Shown here: one piece after another, positions 16,742 to 24,786 of the stretch
Layout: every line of letters starts with the position of its first letter
How positions within the stretch are numbered: position 1 is the first letter of the stretch
NCBI GenBank assembly: GCA_025210655.1
Contig: JAOARG010000026.1
Coordinates: forward strand, 1 to 56,998
Source of the DNA: Bacillota bacterium
GTDB lineage: Bacteria > Bacillota > Clostridia > Peptostreptococcales > Acidaminobacteraceae
Reading direction: 5' to 3'
Length of the DNA: 56,998 nucleotides
Notes under the pieces: model-generated
Databases searched by the model: none
What the model was told of the DNA's origin: nothing
What the model saw: only the letters and a program-made list of their open reading frames with translations
Position numbers and translations under genes: made by a program

Positions 16742-17227
16742 TTATACATTTCTAGTTTTGATTTTTTCTTTAGCTGAATTAACAGCATTTTTTATTCCCT
16801 CATAACCTGTACATCTACAAAGATTTGATTGAAGCCATTCCTTAGTTTTAGCTTCATCAGCCTCTGGATCTTCTTCAAGAAGGGCATAGGCATTAACAAG
16901 GAAGCCAGAAGTACAGAATCCACATTGGAATCCACCTTCTTCAATAAAAGATTCTTGTATTTCAGTATTTTTTAGGCCTTCGATAGTTGTAATTTCTTTT
17001 CCTATACATTCAACAGCAAGTTTAATGCATGATTTCATAGGCTGATTATCAATTAGTACTGTACAAGCTCCACAATCAGCATTTTCACAACCAGCTTTTG
17101 CACCTGTAAGACCTATTTTGTCCCTTAATACTGTTAGTAAGGTATCTGAGGGTTTGATTATAACAGTTCTAGTTTCACTGTTGATATTTAAAGATATTTT
17201 CATTAATTCTTCAGTATATTTTATCAT
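16742..17227 (-). CDS. Molybdenum hydroxylase (xanthine dehydrogenase family) iron-sulphur subunit
   Basis: 161 residues from the ATG at 17227, preceded by GGGAGG; an upstream ATG at 17248 contains that site and is rejected. It carries two [2Fe-2S] sets: CENADCGAC...C in the plant-ferredoxin domain (about residues 45-80) and CGFC...CRC in the helical domain (about 105-150). It passes electrons from the molybdenum centre to the FAD subunit. Its start lies 1 nt after the stop of the FAD-subunit gene. Order in the operon is Mo subunit, FAD subunit, FeS subunit, flavoprotein. Confidence 0.9.
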   Translation of the reverse strand: MIKYTEELMKISLNINSETRTVIIKPSDTLLTVLRDKIGLTGAKAGCENADCGACTVLIDNQPMKSCIKLAVECIGKEITTIEGLKNTEIQESFIEEGGFQCGFCTSGFLVNAYALLEEDPEADEAKTKEWLQSNLCRCTGYEGIKNAVNSAKEKIKTRNV

Positions 17228-17228
17228 T

Positions 17229-18059
17229 TTATTGTCCTCCCATACCATTTAACAGTTCTTTAAGAGAAGTTTTGAAAAGATGTCCCCTATATTCCTTACT
17301 AGCAAGAATATCATTTTTTATAGCAGATGGAAGATTTTCAATAACTTCATTTGTTTTTTCATCGACACTAAGGTCCTTATTTAGAATTTCATTTACACCG
17401 TCATTACAGAAAGGGAAGGCTAGAAGTCCAGCAACACCTAAAGATAAGGATCCCTTATTTTCTGTTAATGCCATATGAATAATAGGATAATCAACATCAG
17501 TAACTTTTTCTTTTCTGATTGTTTTATAGGATCTTTCTAAAATATCCTTATCTATCTTTAATTGAACAAGAAATTCTCCCTTTGCAAGGGGTAATCTAAA
17601 CTTGAATACATCCTTAAGAGCAACTTCTTTTAGACCCTCAGTAGTTGCAATAACAGCTATAGTATTACCCATAAGGAAAGGAACAATTGCTTCCCTATAA
17701 GGTAATCTACCACAAATATTTCCTCCAAGAGTAAGTTGGTTTCTTACAGTTTTATCTGCTATCTTACTTGACATTTCACTAAGTAAAGGGAATAAATCCA
17801 TTTTACATATATCAGTTATAGAAAGTCCTGCACCAAAGATTAATTCTTTACCATTGTCTTCCTGAGCCATAACTTCAGGGATAGCCTTGATGTCAATTAC
17901 AGCATCAGGGTGAATAAGATGTTTTCTAGAGTTTGTAACAATTTCAGTTCCACCAGAGTAAATAATAACATCCATTCCTTCTTCAAGTAGTTCATTGAAG
18001 ATATTACTTGCTTCGTCAATATTTTCTGGTCGGTAGTATTTAAAGTTAAATGGTATCAT
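17229..18059 (-). CDS. Molybdenum hydroxylase FAD-binding subunit
   Basis: 276 residues of the CoxM/XdhB family: N-terminal FKYYRPENIDEA, FAD-binding YSGGTEIV and TLGGNICGRLPYREA, then a CO-dehydrogenase-type C-terminal domain. It receives electrons from the FeS subunit and passes them to NAD+ or another acceptor. Its ATG shares one base with the TAA of the Mo-subunit gene (TAATG), so translation is coupled. Length is normal for the family. Confidence 0.9.
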   Translation of the reverse strand: MIPFNFKYYRPENIDEASNIFNELLEEGMDVIIYSGGTEIVTNSRKHLIHPDAVIDIKAIPEVMAQEDNGKELIFGAGLSITDICKMDLFPLLSEMSSKIADKTVRNQLTLGGNICGRLPYREAIVPFLMGNTIAVIATTEGLKEVALKDVFKFRLPLAKGEFLVQLKIDKDILERSYKTIRKEKVTDVDYPIIHMALTENKGSLSLGVAGLLAFPFCNDGVNEILNKDLSVDEKTNEVIENLPSAIKNDILASKEYRGHLFKTSLKELLNGMGGQ

Positions 18060-20386
18060 TATTTATCCTCCTTAATCTTTTTCCAAACTGCTTCTGGAGT
18101 TACAGGTAGATGATTGAAGTCTTTTCCTAAAGCTCTAGAAAGAGCATTAGTAATAGCACCAGGTACACCTATTATACCTTGTTCCCCAAGACCTCTGGCA
18201 CCATATGGTCCGTCCATTTGAGGTGTTGTTAGGAAGTCTATATTATAATTTGGTTCATCATCATATCTCATTATTTTATAAAGACGTAGGTCATTATTTT
18301 GAATTAACTCCCTACTGTTGAATTCGAATCCTTCAAATCTTGTGAAGCTGACACCCATTCCAATAGCACCAACAACCTGGCCCCTTGCAATGTCAGGATT
18401 AATAACCTTACCAACATCCATACAAGATGAGAAGTTTATAACTTTATAGCTACCATCAATAAGGTTTACTTCAACTTCAGCAGCCTGTGCACCAAGAACG
18501 TACTCAAGAGCAGGTTCACCTTCACCAGTTTCAGGATTGATAAATGATAGTCTTCTAGATATATATCTACCTCTACCAATTATTTGTCCCTCAATAGCGT
18601 TACCATTAGGGTACATATATCCATGTACAACCTGTGATAATGGTATACAAACCTCAGGTTCATCCGGTAAGAATACCATTCCATTTTCAACCTCAAGATC
18701 ATGTGGTGCACATCTTAAAGGTATGGAAGCAGTTCTCTTAATTTGCTTCAAGGCATCATCAGCGGCATGGGATGCAGCCATTCCACCCATCATAAGACCT
18801 CTAGATGCAGCAGTAGCCCAGTCGTGAGGTGATACAGAAGTATTAACGTCAAAGATTACATGTACATCATCAGCTGTTGTTTTGAATTTTTCAGCTACTA
18901 TTTGAGCAATACCAGTTTTAGTACCTTGACCAATTTCGACAATACCAGTATTTACATTTATTGTACCGTCCTCATTGAATGTAAGAATTGCACCTGCATC
19001 AGATGTTGTAGGCATTGCTGGAGCTTTCCATAGGCATCCAACCCCTTTAGCTCTAACGATTTTACCTTCTTCTACTACCTCAACATCCGTAGACCAATTG
19101 ATTGTTTCCTTAACTTTTTCAAGACATCCAACTAAGTCACCAGTGTTTTTATTCATTTTTTGACTAGTTGGAGCCCTGTGGCCTTCTTTTATACTATTAA
19201 TTTGTCTAAGTTCAAGAGGATCTATTCCAAGTTTATCTGCAAGTTTATCAAGAATTCTCTCTACAGCAAAAGCCAGCTCTATATGACCAAAACCTCTATA
19301 TGCAGTTGCAAAAGGATGGTTTGTGTAAGCACATATAGAATCACAAAATACATTTTCTACATTATATGGTCCTGTACATGATATAGCAGCAGCTCTAGAT
19401 ATATTAACCGCATAATCAGCATAAGCACCACTATCGAAAATAAATTCATACTTTCCTGACATGATTTTACCATCTTTATTGGCACCAATCTTTACTTTGG
19501 CTTGTAAACCAATGTGTCCTGGAGATGCCATCATGTCAGCTTCTCTAGAATTCGTAATTTTAACTGGTCTACCGCCTGCTGCCTTAGAAGCAAGATAAGC
19601 AAGACCCTCAAGCTGTATTCCCGCTTTTCCACCGAAACCACCACCTACTGGAGGGGCAATAATAGTGATTTTTCCTGGATCAAGATCAAAGAATTTACTT
19701 AATAATTCTTTTACAACATATGGAGCTTGAGTTGATGAATGAATAGTAATGTAACCATCAGATGATATTTTTGCCATGGCAACTCTTGGTTCCATAGCTA
19801 CATGATCTCCAGGAGGGAATGAGTATGTATCCTCAACTGTAAAATCAGATTCTGACATAGCCTTTTCCCAATCGCCTTTTCTTATTTTAGTTCGGTTGGC
19901 AACATTAGTCCCCGGCTCAGGGATTATTGCATCAATATGATTATATTCTCCAAGATCTTCATGGATAACTGGAGCATCTTCCTTAAGAGCATCTAGTGGA
20001 GAAGAAACTGCTTCAAGAGTTTCATATACAATATCAATAAGATTTACAGCATATTCTGCATCTTCTAAAGTATCTGCAATTACCAGTGCAACTGTTTCTC
20101 CATGATGTCTTACTTTACCTTTTGCAATTGCAGGTTTATCACCTAGATATAGACCTAGATTTCTATCGATATCATCACCGGTTAATACTTTTCGTACCCC
20201 TTGGTGAGCTTCAGCTTTACTTATATCAATACTGACAATTTTCGCATGGGCTTGGTTACTAAGCTTTAAAGCACCATACAGTAGATCAGATGAATTGAAG
20301 TCATTTAAGTATTTTTGTTTTCCTGTTACCTTATCCCAAGATTCACGTCTAGGGACAGATTTGTTTACGGATCTAAAATTTGCCAC
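18059..20386 (-). CDS. Molybdenum hydroxylase large (molybdopterin-binding) subunit, xanthine dehydrogenase family
   Basis: 775 residues. Domains in order: the aldehyde oxidase/xanthine dehydrogenase a/b hammerhead (about 1-130; KVTGKQKYLNDF), then the molybdopterin-binding domains with PPVGGGFGGKAG (about 245), AYRGFGHIE (about 370), QGTKTGIAQI (about 490) and near the end GARGLGEQG, holding the conserved catalytic Glu. The enzyme hydroxylates purines, aldehydes or N-heterocycles using water. Residues after AYRGFG (HIE) differ from classic xanthine dehydrogenases, so the substrate is open. First gene of a four-gene minus-strand operon; no cofactor-insertion gene (xdhC type) is present in the window. 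Confidence 0.88.
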   Translation of the reverse strand: MANFRSVNKSVPRRESWDKVTGKQKYLNDFNSSDLLYGALKLSNQAHAKIVSIDISKAEAHQGVRKVLTGDDIDRNLGLYLGDKPAIAKGKVRHHGETVALVIADTLEDAEYAVNLIDIVYETLEAVSSPLDALKEDAPVIHEDLGEYNHIDAIIPEPGTNVANRTKIRKGDWEKAMSESDFTVEDTYSFPPGDHVAMEPRVAMAKISSDGYITIHSSTQAPYVVKELLSKFFDLDPGKITIIAPPVGGGFGGKAGIQLEGLAYLASKAAGGRPVKITNSREADMMASPGHIGLQAKVKIGANKDGKIMSGKYEFIFDSGAYADYAVNISRAAAISCTGPYNVENVFCDSICAYTNHPFATAYRGFGHIELAFAVERILDKLADKLGIDPLELRQINSIKEGHRAPTSQKMNKNTGDLVGCLEKVKETINWSTDVEVVEEGKIVRAKGVGCLWKAPAMPTTSDAGAILTFNEDGTINVNTGIVEIGQGTKTGIAQIVAEKFKTTADDVHVIFDVNTSVSPHDWATAASRGLMMGGMAASHAADDALKQIKRTASIPLRCAPHDLEVENGMVFLPDEPEVCIPLSQVVHGYMYPNGNAIEGQIIGRGRYISRRLSFINPETGEGEPALEYVLGAQAAEVEVNLIDGSYKVINFSSCMDVGKVINPDIARGQVVGAIGMGVSFTRFEGFEFNSRELIQNNDLRLYKIMRYDDEPNYNIDFLTTPQMDGPYGARGLGEQGIIGVPGAITNALSRALGKDFNHLPVTPEAVWKKIKEDK

Positions 20387-20529
20387 GATAGTTATCTCCT
20401 TTCAAGTTTAAATTAATTAGTGACTCAATTATTATTATTACCTAATTGTACTGGTTTTAAACTTAAAATTAAAGAATATTATCAATTTTTTTATAATAAT
20501 TGGGTAAAAAGTCATAAAGTTTAACTTTT

Positions 20530-20543
20530 GTAACATTAGTTAC
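20530..20543. promoter_or_regulatory. Palindromic operator candidate GTAAC-atta-GTTAC
   Basis: A perfect 5+5 palindrome lies in the 227-bp divergent region between the molybdenum hydroxylase operon and the CMD gene. Its spacing resembles CRP/FNR-family sites, but assignment is inference. Confidence 0.4.
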
Positions 20544-20613
20544 GGATAAATTTAAGATATAAAAATATAATTAAGTCAGATAATAAATGATATTTACCAA
20601 GGAGGTAGTAAAC

Positions 20614-20967
20614 ATGGACAAGGAAAAAATGAAAAAAGAATTTAAAGAAGAAATGGGATTTGTACCACCAGGGGTAATGGTCGCTGAAAAATTAGGAGAA
20701 GACTTTCAGAATATAATAGGTCAGTATCACCATCAGATATGGGGAGAAGGGGTAATACCATTAAAATATAGATATCTAATAGCACTTGCTACAGCAGTTT
20801 TTGATGATAATGAACATAGGGCAAAGCTAGAAATGAACAAAGCAATAAAAAATGGAGCTACAAAAGAAGAAATCCTAGAAGTCCTAAAGCAACAAGTATG
20901 GATGAAAGGAGCACCAACATTGGTTCAGATAGCACCACTTGTTAAGATTCTTGAAACTAAATTTTAG
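20614..20967 (+). CDS. Carboxymuconolactone-decarboxylase (CMD/AhpD) fold protein
   Basis: 117 residues from the ATG at 20614, nine nt after AAGGAGG; an upstream in-frame ATG at 20587 lacks a ribosome site. The CMD helices are recognisable: LKYRYLIALATAVF, then HRAKLEMNKAIKNGATKEEILEVL. The CxxC pair that makes AhpD a peroxidase partner is absent (no Cys at all), so thiol chemistry is excluded and the activity is unknown. It is divergent from the molybdenum hydroxylase operon, which may mean a shared pathway. Heptad repeats begin 5 nt after its stop. Confidence 0.75.
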   Translation: MDKEKMKKEFKEEMGFVPPGVMVAEKLGEDFQNIIGQYHHQIWGEGVIPLKYRYLIALATAVFDDNEHRAKLEMNKAIKNGATKEEILEVLKQQVWMKGAPTLVQIAPLVKILETKF

Positions 20968-21325
20968 AAAGGCCGTAGTTCGTAGGTGGTAGGTGGTAGT
21001 TCGGAAGGTCAAGGACAAAGAATATTTTTCTCACGAAAAAATTAATTCAAAAGACCACAAAGTTTAAGTAGCCCCTATCGTCATAGAAATGATAGTCATA
21101 TGGAGTGACTTGGACCTAAATTAAATCCCTTCCGATCAACGACCAACGAACCACGAACTACGGTTAAATACAATATTAGGCTAGTAGCAAAGCTACGATT
21201 AGGCACGACTAAAATAGTATTAGGCAATTTTAGGCACAATAAAACCCCCATATTAAATATACAGGGGCTATTTTAAATGCTCTTCCCAACCACGACCTAC
21301 GACCAAGGACCTACGGAAGAAGAAT
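20968..21325. repeat. Convergent gap with facing heptad-repeat arms and TTAGGC mini-array
   Basis: Left arm 20973-21008 (CCGTAGTT-CGTAGGT-GGTAGGT-GGTAGTT-CGGAAGG) is largely the reverse complement of 21126-21163 (ends CCTTCCGATC and CACGAACTACGG), about 29 of 36 positions. A further minus-strand copy is at 21286-21314. Between them is TTAGGC repeated at 21177, 21200, 21221 and 21230 with small hairpins such as 21183-21197 (TAGC/GCTA), and a minus-strand terminator at 21241-21267. No gene is seen. Confidence 0.7.
21241..21267 (-). terminator. Minus-strand terminator for the diguanylate cyclase gene
   Basis: On the minus strand a GC stem (CCCC/GGGG, extended by TAT/ATA) is followed by TTTTATT. 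It lies 59 nt beyond the cyclase stop codon. Confidence 0.6.
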
Positions 21326-21341
21326 CTAAGATTCTTCTTCC
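21315..21341 (-). other. 12-bp palindrome spanning the cyclase stop codon
   Basis: GGAAGAAGAATC/GATTCTTCTTCC with a 3-nt loop. The TAG stop (21328-21326) lies at the loop and stem edge. The left half also codes the last acidic residues of the protein. Confidence 0.75.
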
Positions 21342-22537
21342 TCAATTCCATGCTTCTTCATATAAAGCTTACTTTTCTTATGGCTAACAGTATTTCTTCC
21401 CTTATGCTTTGAAATATAAAGACTCTCGTCTCCCCAATGAAGTACTTCTTTTACAGTAAAACCATCGTGGGGGAATTCTGCAACTCCTATGGAAATTGTA
21501 AACTTAGGATCAGTCTTTTGCTCTATTAGTTTTCTTAACTCTTCACCAAACTTAAGTGCATCGTTATACCTTTTCCCTGGAAGGACGATGATGAATTCAT
21601 CTCCTCCGTATCTACCGAAATGGTCGTCTTTGGTGATGTGTGATTTACATAGGTTTGAAAGTGTCTTAAGACACATATCACCGGCTATATGACCAAGTGT
21701 ATCATTTAAAGTCTTAAATTTATCTATATCGAAGATTAACATGGAGTACCTTTGTTTATTCATTATTAGGGTATCCATTTCATCTAAGATGGCATTTTTG
21801 TTTAGGGCTCCAGTTAGACCGTCGGTTCTTGATTTTTCGCTTATTTTTTCTTTAGAAAGCTCAACATAGAACATTCTTTTCTTAACTTCTTTTTCAACTT
21901 CTTCATCAAAATCCTTTTTGATTTTTTCATACTCTATGCTATTTCTATGGCGTTCCTTTAGTTTGAAGTCTTTAATGTTAATTATAAAAAATATACCTGA
22001 TATCATAAAGATAAGTTGTGAAATGCTTTTTACATATATGCTCTCACGAGCAAGTTTTATCAATGCACTTATAAATAGGATGCCTATAGGAACTGCATAT
22101 ATCCTAGTATCTCTTGAGGTCTTACTTAGGAAAAAACCAATCAGTGAAAAAACAAGTATAATGATAGTTTTTCCATAAGTTCCCGATGCAATTAAAGGAA
22201 TGCTATTTAAGTTGGGGACAAAATATCCACAAACTATTGCCAAAATGACCATTAGAATGATACCTGGATATCCAACTTTGACTTTCTTTGGTATTGCTAT
22301 TAGGATTGTTAAAAGGGCAATGAATATAAGTTTTCCTATATAAATGGTTTTGCTTATTGGAATATATAAGTTCATCACATTGCCAGATAAAAGCATAACA
22401 CCAAGAAACAGAAATGCTAATCCTGTTGTTTTTATTTTAGAATGTTCTTTTAATTCAAAGAATATAATATAACTGATTAAAAAAGATACAGTTACAATTA
22501 TATTAAATGAAATGTTATCGATAGCATAATTTAACAA
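21326..22537 (-). CDS. Membrane diguanylate cyclase (GGDEF)
   Basis: About 403 residues from a TTG at 22537, which has GGGGTG 8 nt upstream; a TTG at 22558 would add seven residues. The N-terminal 190 residues hold six or seven membrane helices. A short coiled region (KKDFDEEVEKEVKKRM) leads to a GGDEF domain: DGLTGALNKNAILDE, IFDIDKFKTLNDTLGH, then RYGGDEFIIVL, all active-site residues present. It makes cyclic di-GMP at the membrane. The RxxD inhibitory site five residues before GGDEF is absent (TKDD), so product inhibition through that site is not expected. The sensed signal is unknown. Confidence 0.9.
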   Translation of the reverse strand: MLNYAIDNISFNIIVTVSFLISYIIFFELKEHSKIKTTGLAFLFLGVMLLSGNVMNLYIPISKTIYIGKLIFIALLTILIAIPKKVKVGYPGIILMVILAIVCGYFVPNLNSIPLIASGTYGKTIIILVFSLIGFFLSKTSRDTRIYAVPIGILFISALIKLARESIYVKSISQLIFMISGIFFIINIKDFKLKERHRNSIEYEKIKKDFDEEVEKEVKKRMFYVELSKEKISEKSRTDGLTGALNKNAILDEMDTLIMNKQRYSMLIFDIDKFKTLNDTLGHIAGDMCLKTLSNLCKSHITKDDHFGRYGGDEFIIVLPGKRYNDALKFGEELRKLIEQKTDPKFTISIGVAEFPHDGFTVKEVLHWGDESLYISKHKGRNTVSHKKSKLYMKKHGIEEEES

Positions 22538-22667
22538 TATGTTCACCCCTGTACTCAAAAATAGGTTATTTCAATTATAATACAATATATAGCTTAGTTA
22601 AAGACAAATGAGTTCAATTAGTATATTGTTATCCTTTTTTAATATTAAATAAACCATTATAAAGTTT

Positions 22668-22696
22668 TTGACTTATGTTCTTTTATATAATATAAT
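22668..22696 (+). promoter_or_regulatory. Sigma-A-type promoter for asnS
   Basis: TTGACT (22668-22673), 17-bp spacer, TATAAT (22691-22696). Transcription would begin near 22703, just before the T-box leader. The sequence between 22559 and 22667 shows nothing else. Confidence 0.85.
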
Positions 22697-22702
22697 TAAC
22701 TC

Positions 22703-22941
22703 CAAGTGAAAATTACCTAGCTGAGATAAGGAGAAGTAACTGAATTTTGACAGCAAAGCGAGCCGGAGATGGTGGAAGTCCGGTGTGGATTTTTCAGTGA
22801 ATAACACCTTTGAGCTCCATTCTGAAATATAGTAGGAATGGCGGTATTCGACCGATATATCGATTTCTAAGTGATTCAGATTTTGAATAACTAGGGTGGT
22901 ACCACGATAACTCGTCCCTTTTTTGGGGAGGGTTTTTTTTT
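22703..22941 (+). ncRNA. T-box leader, asparagine specific
   Basis: Stem I begins AGCGAGCCGGAGATGGTGG. The specifier loop reads AAC (22803-22805, an Asn codon) followed by ACCTTTGAGC. The T-box sequence AGGGTGGTACCACG is at 22893-22906, and a terminator (CGTCCC...GGGGAGGG and a long T run, 22913-22941) follows. Uncharged tRNA-Asn should stabilise the antiterminator and allow asnS transcription. This fits the downstream gene. Confidence 0.93.
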
Positions 22942-22985
22942 ATCCCTTAAATTATATGAAAAATAAAATAGTGGAGGAATTTATT

Positions 22986-24377
22986 ATGAAAGAAATACTA
23001 ATAAAAGACCTTTATAGTTCTTACCAAGAACTTGATCAACAAGAAATCAAGGTTTCTGGATGGATAAGAACTTCAAGAGCGTCAAAAAACTTTGGATTTA
23101 TCGAACTAAATGACGGAACATTTTTTAAGAATGTTCAAATCGTATATGGCGATGAAATAGCTAACTTTAAAGAAGTTGCTAAGTTTGGAATCAGTTCTGG
23201 TATAACAGTTAAGGGACAATTAATTGTAACACCAGATGCTAAACAAGCATTTGAAATCAAGGCTGATGAAATTGTACTTGAAGCAGATTCTGATAAGTCT
23301 TACCCATTACAAAAGAAAAGACACACATTTGAGTACCTAAGAACAATTGCTCACTTAAGACCAAGATCAAATACTTTCTCAGCAGTATTTAGAGTAAGAT
23401 CTGTAGCAGCATATGCTATTCATAGATTTTTCCAGGAGAAAGGATTTGTTTATACTCATACTCCAATCATCACTGGTAGTGACTGTGAGGGAGCAGGTGA
23501 GATGTTCAGAGTAAGTACATTTGACCTTGATAAGGTTCCAATGACTGATGAAGGAAATATTGATTATTCTAAAGATTTCTTTGGTAAGGAAACTAACCTT
23601 ACTGTATCTGGTCAGTTAGCAGCAGAGGCATATGCCCTTGCATTTAGAAATGTTTATACTTTCGGACCAACATTTAGAGCTGAAAATTCTAATACAGCAA
23701 GACATGCTGCTGAATTCTGGATGATCGAGCCTGAAATTGCATTTGCTGATCTTAAAGACGATATGGAACTTGCTGAAGAAATGCTTAAGTATGTTATCAA
23801 TCATGTTATGGAAAACTGTAAAGAAGAATTAGAATTCTTCAACTTGAGAGTGGACAAGGGACTTCTTGAAAGACTTGAAAATGTAGTTAAGAATGATTTT
23901 GCTAGAATCACTTACACAGAAGCTATTGATATTCTTCTTAAAGCTGACAAGAAGTTTGAATACCCAGTAGAGTGGGGTGTTGATCTTCAAACAGAGCATG
24001 AAAGATATATTACAGAAGAAGTATACAACAAACCTGTATTTGTAACTGATTATCCAAAGGATATCAAAGCGTTCTACATGAGAATGAATGAAGACGGTAA
24101 AACAGTTGCAGCAATGGATCTTCTAGTACCAGGAGTTGGTGAAATAATCGGAGGATCACAAAGGGAAGAAAGATACGATGTATTAGTAGACCGTATCAAA
24201 GAAATGGGTCTAAACGAAGAAGACTACTGGTGGTACCTAGAGCTTAGAAAATTCGGTGGAGTAAAACACGCAGGATTCGGACTAGGCTTCGAAAGAGCAA
24301 TCATGTACCTAACAGGAGTTTCAAACATCAGAGACGTAGTATCATTCCCAAGAACAACTAAGAACGCAGATTTTTAA
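22986..24377 (+). CDS. asnS: Asparaginyl-tRNA synthetase
   Basis: 463 residues from the ATG at 22986 (GGAGG 9 nt upstream), the usual AsnRS length. An N-terminal OB-fold anticodon-binding domain ([23 protein letters not shown]) precedes the class II catalytic core: motif 2 in [21 protein letters not shown] and motif 3 near the end, [24 protein letters not shown] and the Asn-type insert separate it from AspRS. It charges tRNA-Asn. Expression is under the asparagine T-box upstream, which independently supports the identity. Heptad repeats begin 4 nt after the stop. Confidence 0.97.
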   Translation: MKEILIKDLYSSYQELDQQEIKVSGWIRTSRASKNFGFIELNDGTFFKNVQIVYGDEIANFKEVAKFGISSGITVKGQLIVTPDAKQAFEIKADEIVLEADSDKSYPLQKKRHTFEYLRTIAHLRPRSNTFSAVFRVRSVAAYAIHRFFQEKGFVYTHTPIITGSDCEGAGEMFRVSTFDLDKVPMTDEGNIDYSKDFFGKETNLTVSGQLAAEAYALAFRNVYTFGPTFRAENSNTARHAAEFWMIEPEIAFADLKDDMELAEEMLKYVINHVMENCKEELEFFNLRVDKGLLERLENVVKNDFARITYTEAIDILLKADKKFEYPVEWGVDLQTEHERYITEEVYNKPVFVTDYPKDIKAFYMRMNEDGKTVAAMDLLVPGVGEIIGGSQREERYDVLVDRIKEMGLNEEDYWWYLELRKFGGVKHAGFGLGFERAIMYLTGVSNIRDVVSFPRTTKNADF

Positions 24378-24429
24378 GAACCGTAGATCGTAGGTCGTGG
24401 TTCGTAGGTCGGCAAAAATATAAAATTAT

Positions 24430-24463
24430 CCCTGTATTTGTTTATCAGATGCAGGGTTTTTTA
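24430..24463 (+). terminator. Terminator after asnS
   Basis: Stem CCCTGTAT/ATGCAGGG (8 bp with one G-U pair) at 24430-24456, followed by six T. Confidence 0.8.
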
Positions 24464-24506
24464 TGTTTTTGGTTTTGCCTAATGTTGTTTGTGGTAAGTA
24501 TTTTTA

Positions 24507-24684
24507 GGGGAAAAGGGGAATCGTTTTGTATTCAAAACTAGGAGAATTTATTTTGTAAACAAAATAAGGAGAAAGGGTAAAAGCTTAAGACATTAAGACC
24601 TTTATCTTTTCCTCTTCCCCAAAATATTGTTTACAATATTGATTCCCCAAGCACAATCAAAGACTTGTGTGATTCCCCCTTTTC
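24507..24684. repeat. Inverted-repeat palindrome array, GGGGAATC framework, copy 3
   Basis: Same framework as 7311-7628, 17 kb away. Left: GGGGAAAAGGGGAATC, palindrome 24523-24538 (GTTTTG/CAAAAC), TAGGAGAATT, palindrome 24548-24567 (TTATTTTGT/ACAAAATAA), AGGAGAAAGGGTAAAAG. Right: TTTTCCTCTTCCCC, palindrome 24623-24640 (AATATTG/CAATATT), GATTCCCC, palindrome 24652-24669 (CACAA/TTGTG), GATTCCCCCTTTTC. Every palindrome differs from those at 7.3-7.6 kb while the spacers are kept. Confidence 0.88.
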
Positions 24685-24786
24685 ACCTAACAATATTAGG
24701 CTAAAGCAACCCCATACAATATAACATGGAGCCCTTTTTAAATGTTACTCCGACCAATAACTTACGAACCACGATCTACGTTTCAT

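Larger units (their letters stand above)
24381..24780. repeat. Facing heptad-repeat arms flanking the asnS/oadA convergent gap
   Basis: Left arm 24381-24412 reads CCGTAGAT-CGTAGGT-CGTGGTT-CGTAGGT-CGG. The right arm 24750-24780 is its approximate reverse complement (ends CCGACC and CACGATCTACG). The arms lie 3 and 6 nt from the stop codons of asnS and oadA. Inside are a terminator (24430) and the GGGGAATC-family array (24507-24684). GCCTAATGTTG (24478) and CAATATTAGGC (24700) form a further nested complementary pair. No gene is present. Confidence 0.8.
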
